This document shows positions 60,819 through 64,000 of a stretch of DNA of 64,000 nucleotides, piece by piece. Position 1 is the first letter of the stretch, and every line of letters begins with the position of its first letter. The DNA comes from Blakeslea trispora (taxonomy: Eukaryota > Mucoromycota > Mucoromycetes > Mucorales > Choanephoraceae): NCBI GenBank assembly GCA_025331445.1, contig JAIWNE010000068.1, positions 106,059 to 170,058 on the forward strand, given 5' to 3'. The position numbers and the translations under genes were made by a program. The notes under the pieces are model-generated. The model worked only from the letters and a program-made list of their open reading frames with translations. It had not been told where the DNA came from and searched no databases.

Positions 60819-62806
60819 CAAAAGCAATCAATTCTACATTGTACTCTTTTTTGCCGTTACTTTTCCCAAAACGAAACAGAGCTAGGCTTACACCGATGGC
60901 GTGTGTGTACCTTTTAGGGTAAGTTTTTAAATGTTTATTTAAAATATTAATTAACCCGCTCCTTCTATCTACATCCACATTTATTCATCCACTGCACTTT
61001 TAAACAAATTTGTAAGTTTTCATTTCAGTCAACTCAAACTCAGAATGCTAACGTTTTTTGCGACTCATAGTGTCAGACCTATCATTGACCTCTTCATAAC
61101 ATATCTAATTAACTTGATGCTACCTTTGCTATCTGTTTAATCAAAGCTAACAAGTAGTAATCAATGTTAACAAGGCCTTATTTCTGAACACATATGGTAT
61201 AATTTTTCCAAATGAAATTTCTGTTGAACTGTGATTGAGACATTAAACAACAAGCTGTTTGCTCCTAGAGAGTTATGTTTGAAGTCCTTTGCCACGTTGT
61301 ATGCACAAAACGGCTGTAGTGCGATCAGGTCCCAAATATAAAAAGACTATATGCAGGAAGGGCTTTGAACCACATCAAGCCTTGATGTCTTATTAGCAGC
61401 AGTCACTTTCTTCTAATTCAGATTGATCGTCACTATACATAAACAAAGCATTGTCCAGCTCCATATCCTCCTAAGCAAGACAAGAAACTGCAATGTAGAA
61501 GAGGCATAGGAGATGTACTCAGTTAAGGGACTCGAATCCATGATTTAATATAAATAGCAGAAGAAAAAAAGTTATTTAGTAAATGGCAACTCTTCTTTGA
61601 TTTGTTTGTTTTATTAATATACAATTACCCTGAAGAACATCATTTCCCAAGAATCCTGTCTGAAAATGACTATTGCTGTTCAAGAACGGAAATGCAATAG
61701 TTGTTATATAGCCGTTATTTTTCCGCACACATCAAAATACTTGGACTGTCGCATCCCCATTTTTTGAAGAGCAAAAGTCATTTCCGGATAAAACTCTTCA
61801 TGAAACTCTTTGAATGTATCTTTATTTGATATGAATGAGTGCTGTAATCTTTCTTATTATATAGCACAGAAATGTACAACCGGCTTCTTGGAACAAGCAG
61901 GCTTAATTTATGGAGCTGTTACCATCAGGTTGTTTTGGAGTATCTGGAAGTAGCCTTTTGGGTAATTAAAGGATCCGCTTCGTTTTCTCTGCCCCATTTA
62001 GAGATGCTTCTGATTATCTTGTCCATGCATTTCTCTTACTCACTAGCAAACCTCCTTAGATTTGATAGAAGAAAAGAATGCTTACATATATGACTTGAGC
62101 TGGTGGGGTCAATAGGTTGCCGAGACACGGTGGTTATACAAAACGGCCACTGCGTCACAAAAATCTTAATTTGGCTTATTTATTATAAAAAGGAAAGACG
62201 TGAGATCTTGTTCGGAAGGAGAAATCGTTTTCCCGTCATAACCGAAAACATGCCAATCACATGAGTGCCCTACCAAAGACACAATTATTGCATAATGTAT
62301 TGCTCATAATGCAAGCCCAACCGATTTGTAAGTAGCAATAGAATTGCATCAAGGTCATGAAAAGTAGATGGTTTATGGATTGATAGAATCAGCACTAGCT
62401 ATTTTTTGTTCGTAGGCTTTTTAGAGTGACACGTTAGACCAGAGTGACTCAAATAATCAAACACTTTTTCACCGAAGCAGCGCACTCCGTTTAAACAGAA
62501 TCAATTTGCTTTCTAAATCGTCAAAATGAAACACTATGCATTGTTGCTGTGCAAATTGCATTTTGATCAGCATAACTTGACTTTACTAAGCTTTACATAC
62601 AACTTTATATACCTTCGTCTGCATTCTTAGTTTGAAGATGGGTCTTTGTATTATATGGCAGCATTTCTGATCTCAATCGTGTAACTTGAGATTTTCTTGG
62701 ATTTAAAAGTGGGAACACAAGAAAAAAACATATAAATATTGACACTTTTTTTGTTTAATTTTTTTCTGGTTTTATCTTTTCTGTAGACTGATCATTTCAT
62801 AAATCA
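60819..62806. other. Intergenic, 2 kb; ABC transporter promoter and possible minus-strand exons
   Basis: Protein-like minus-strand segments at 61,393-61,852 are listed separately. A TATAAATATT at 62731 lies 76 bases before the transporter ATG. The plus-strand frame at 61,872-62,093 is probably a shadow of minus-strand relic coding. Otherwise AT-rich. Confidence 0.45.
61393..61852 (-). other. Candidate orphan gene exons ending in -CC
   Basis: Two protein-like minus-strand segments are seen. 61852-61704 reads LQHSFISNKDTFKEFHEEFY, then PEMTFALQKMGMRQSKYFD. 61470-61393, after a CTTAG acceptor, reads EDMELDNALFMYSDDQSELE and ends ESDCC. A terminal Cys-Cys is a possible geranylgeranylation signal. 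The donor joining them (GTGTGC after KYFD) is weak, and no good first exon was found. It could be a host microgene or a mobile-element relic. Confidence 0.25.
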
Positions 62807-64000
62807 ATGGAAGAAAAGGTCACAAAAGCCGATTCGAAATCGAGTCGTCCCTCAACACCTACGATTGAAGAAGTTCCAGATGTTGATACAAAGGCACCAT
62901 CTCAACCATTAGATGAAGCTTTAAAGCCAGCATCAAAAGAGAAGCCAAAAAACAAAAAGGCAGAATCAGTATCAATCTTTCAATTGTTTCGTTTTGCAAC
63001 AGTAAAGGAACGATTTATGATAATGACAGCATTGTTTTTTTCAATTGCTGCAGGTGCTCTTATGCCATGTTCAATTTTGATCTATGGACAATACATTTCG
63101 AGAATTACAACAACATTAAATAATACTAGTAACTTATTGGATGCTACTGTACCTGTCATTCATATCATGGCCTATATGGGGACTGCCTCTCTGGTTTCCG
63201 GTTATATGTCAAATTGCCTATGGGTTCTGACAGGCGAAAGTCAGACTAGACGAATCCGTGCTTATTACCTTCATTCTGTTCTTAACCAAGATATGAGTTG
63301 GTTTGACAAAGCCGCTGATGGGTCGCTTAACACCAGATTAGCATCTGACACACAGATTATTCAAGACGGCATTTCAGAAAGTTTGGCTTGTTTGTGACTC
63401 TTATAGCACAGTTCATAGCTGGTTTAGTAGTGGCTTTTGTTAGGGGTAAATTGATCATAAACAGTTTTCCAAATGAATCAACTAATTCATCTTTTCCATA
63501 AGGATGGAAAATGGCATGTGTTATGCTGGCTATCATTCCTCTTCTTTTAGGTTCAGCTAGATCGATGGCCTACTTTATTGCCAAATATACTATCGCTGCG
63601 CAACAGTCTTATGCAAAGGGTGGTACCGTAGCAGAGCAAGCTTTTCAGTCCATTCGTACAGTTTATGCGTTCACTCTTCAGAAGCGGTTTTTAAAGCGCT
63701 ATGAAGATAGAGTTGAAGAAGCTTCTCAGTTTGGTATCCGACGAGGTATTGCAATGGGAGCAGGGTTTGCAGTGTTTATGTTTATTCTGTTCTGCTCTTA
63801 TGGCCTGTCGCTTTGGTATGGCTCAGGCTTGGTCATGCAAGGCGAACTGGATGGGTCTGCTGTGTTTGTTGTTTTTATTGCTATGATGATAGGTTAGTTA
63901 TTTATTCAAATGCGTATTTGCTTGTCATTTGTTCTAATCCATCTCATTAGGTACAATGTCGTTTGTAAGACTACCACCTAATTTAGCTGCTGTATCAAGT
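62807..64000 (+). CDS. ABCB/MDR-type ABC transporter, 5' part, with a one-base frameshift
   Basis: ATG 62807. A charged N-terminus (MEEKVTKADSKSSRPSTPTI) precedes FQLFRFATVKERFMIMTALF, the entry to the first transmembrane domain of a P-glycoprotein-type full transporter. LNQDMSWFDKAADGSLNTRLASDTQIIQDGISE is the family's intracellular loop. The next codons should read K-x-GLFVTLIAQF; that sequence is present but one base out of frame (near 63,378-63,381). Introns then join FVRG|WKMACVML and MMIG|TMSFVRLPPNL. The gene runs off the window, so Walker motifs are not seen. ABCB proteins export lipids, peptides or drugs. The frameshift means either a pseudogene or a sequence error. Confidence 0.8.

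Overview
The window reads as AT-rich nuclear DNA of a filamentous fungus, most likely of the order Mucorales (Mucor/Rhizopus relatives). Introns are about 50-80 bp with GTAAGN-like donors, leaders are pyrimidine-rich, and coding regions often sit close together in tandem or back to back. The gene set is fungal: PAK kinase, STE12, kinesin-13, COG4, AVT-type and FUSC-type transporters, 14-3-3, and D-lactate dehydrogenase. Names come from motifs I can read in conceptual translations; no database search was possible.

Layout. 1-756 is the 3' end of a non-LTR retrotransposon with its poly(A) tail. 1,017-1,343 (-) is a tiny two-exon gene whose protein ends in a CaaX box. 2,342-3,820 (+) is a two-helix membrane protein of unknown role. 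A Cla4-type PAK kinase (4,819-7,374, -) and a STE12 transcription factor (8,424-10,939, +) are divergent around a shared intergenic region. Then come a polyamine/amine oxidase, a kinesin-13 with an N-terminal SAM domain, a FUSC-like exporter, a Vma22/CCDC115-like V-ATPase assembly factor, an Stf2/Tma10-like small protein and an Avt3/4-like vacuolar amino-acid transporter.

From about 26 to 34 kb the window is repeat-rich and gene-poor. The main item is a roughly 4.5-kb Mutator-like element with recognisable terminal inverted repeats. It carries a FAR1-like zinc domain at one end and an in-frame fusion of a truncated DDE transposase to an OTU cysteine protease at the other. Next to it are a direct repeat and an internally deleted Tc1/mariner element.

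From 34 to 59 kb gene density returns: alpha-arrestin, alpha/beta hydrolase, LEA-2-like membrane protein, sugar transporter, COG4 with an orphan helical gene 64 bp downstream, a RhoGEF without a PH domain, a Tc1 pseudogene, a BTB-BTB-CAP-Gly protein, a 146-bp MITE, 14-3-3 and mitochondrial D-lactate dehydrogenase. The end holds the C-terminal part of what looks like a Fanzor (eukaryotic TnpB-like RNA-guided nuclease) relic and the start of an ABCB-type transporter that carries a one-base frameshift.

Functional threads: polarity/MAPK signalling and cytoskeleton (PAK, STE12, RhoGEF, kinesin-13, CAP-Gly, 14-3-3), endomembrane and vacuole (COG4, Vma22-like, AVT-like, arrestin), transport, and a varied set of decayed mobile elements (LINE, MULE, Tc1/mariner, MITE, Fanzor-like).
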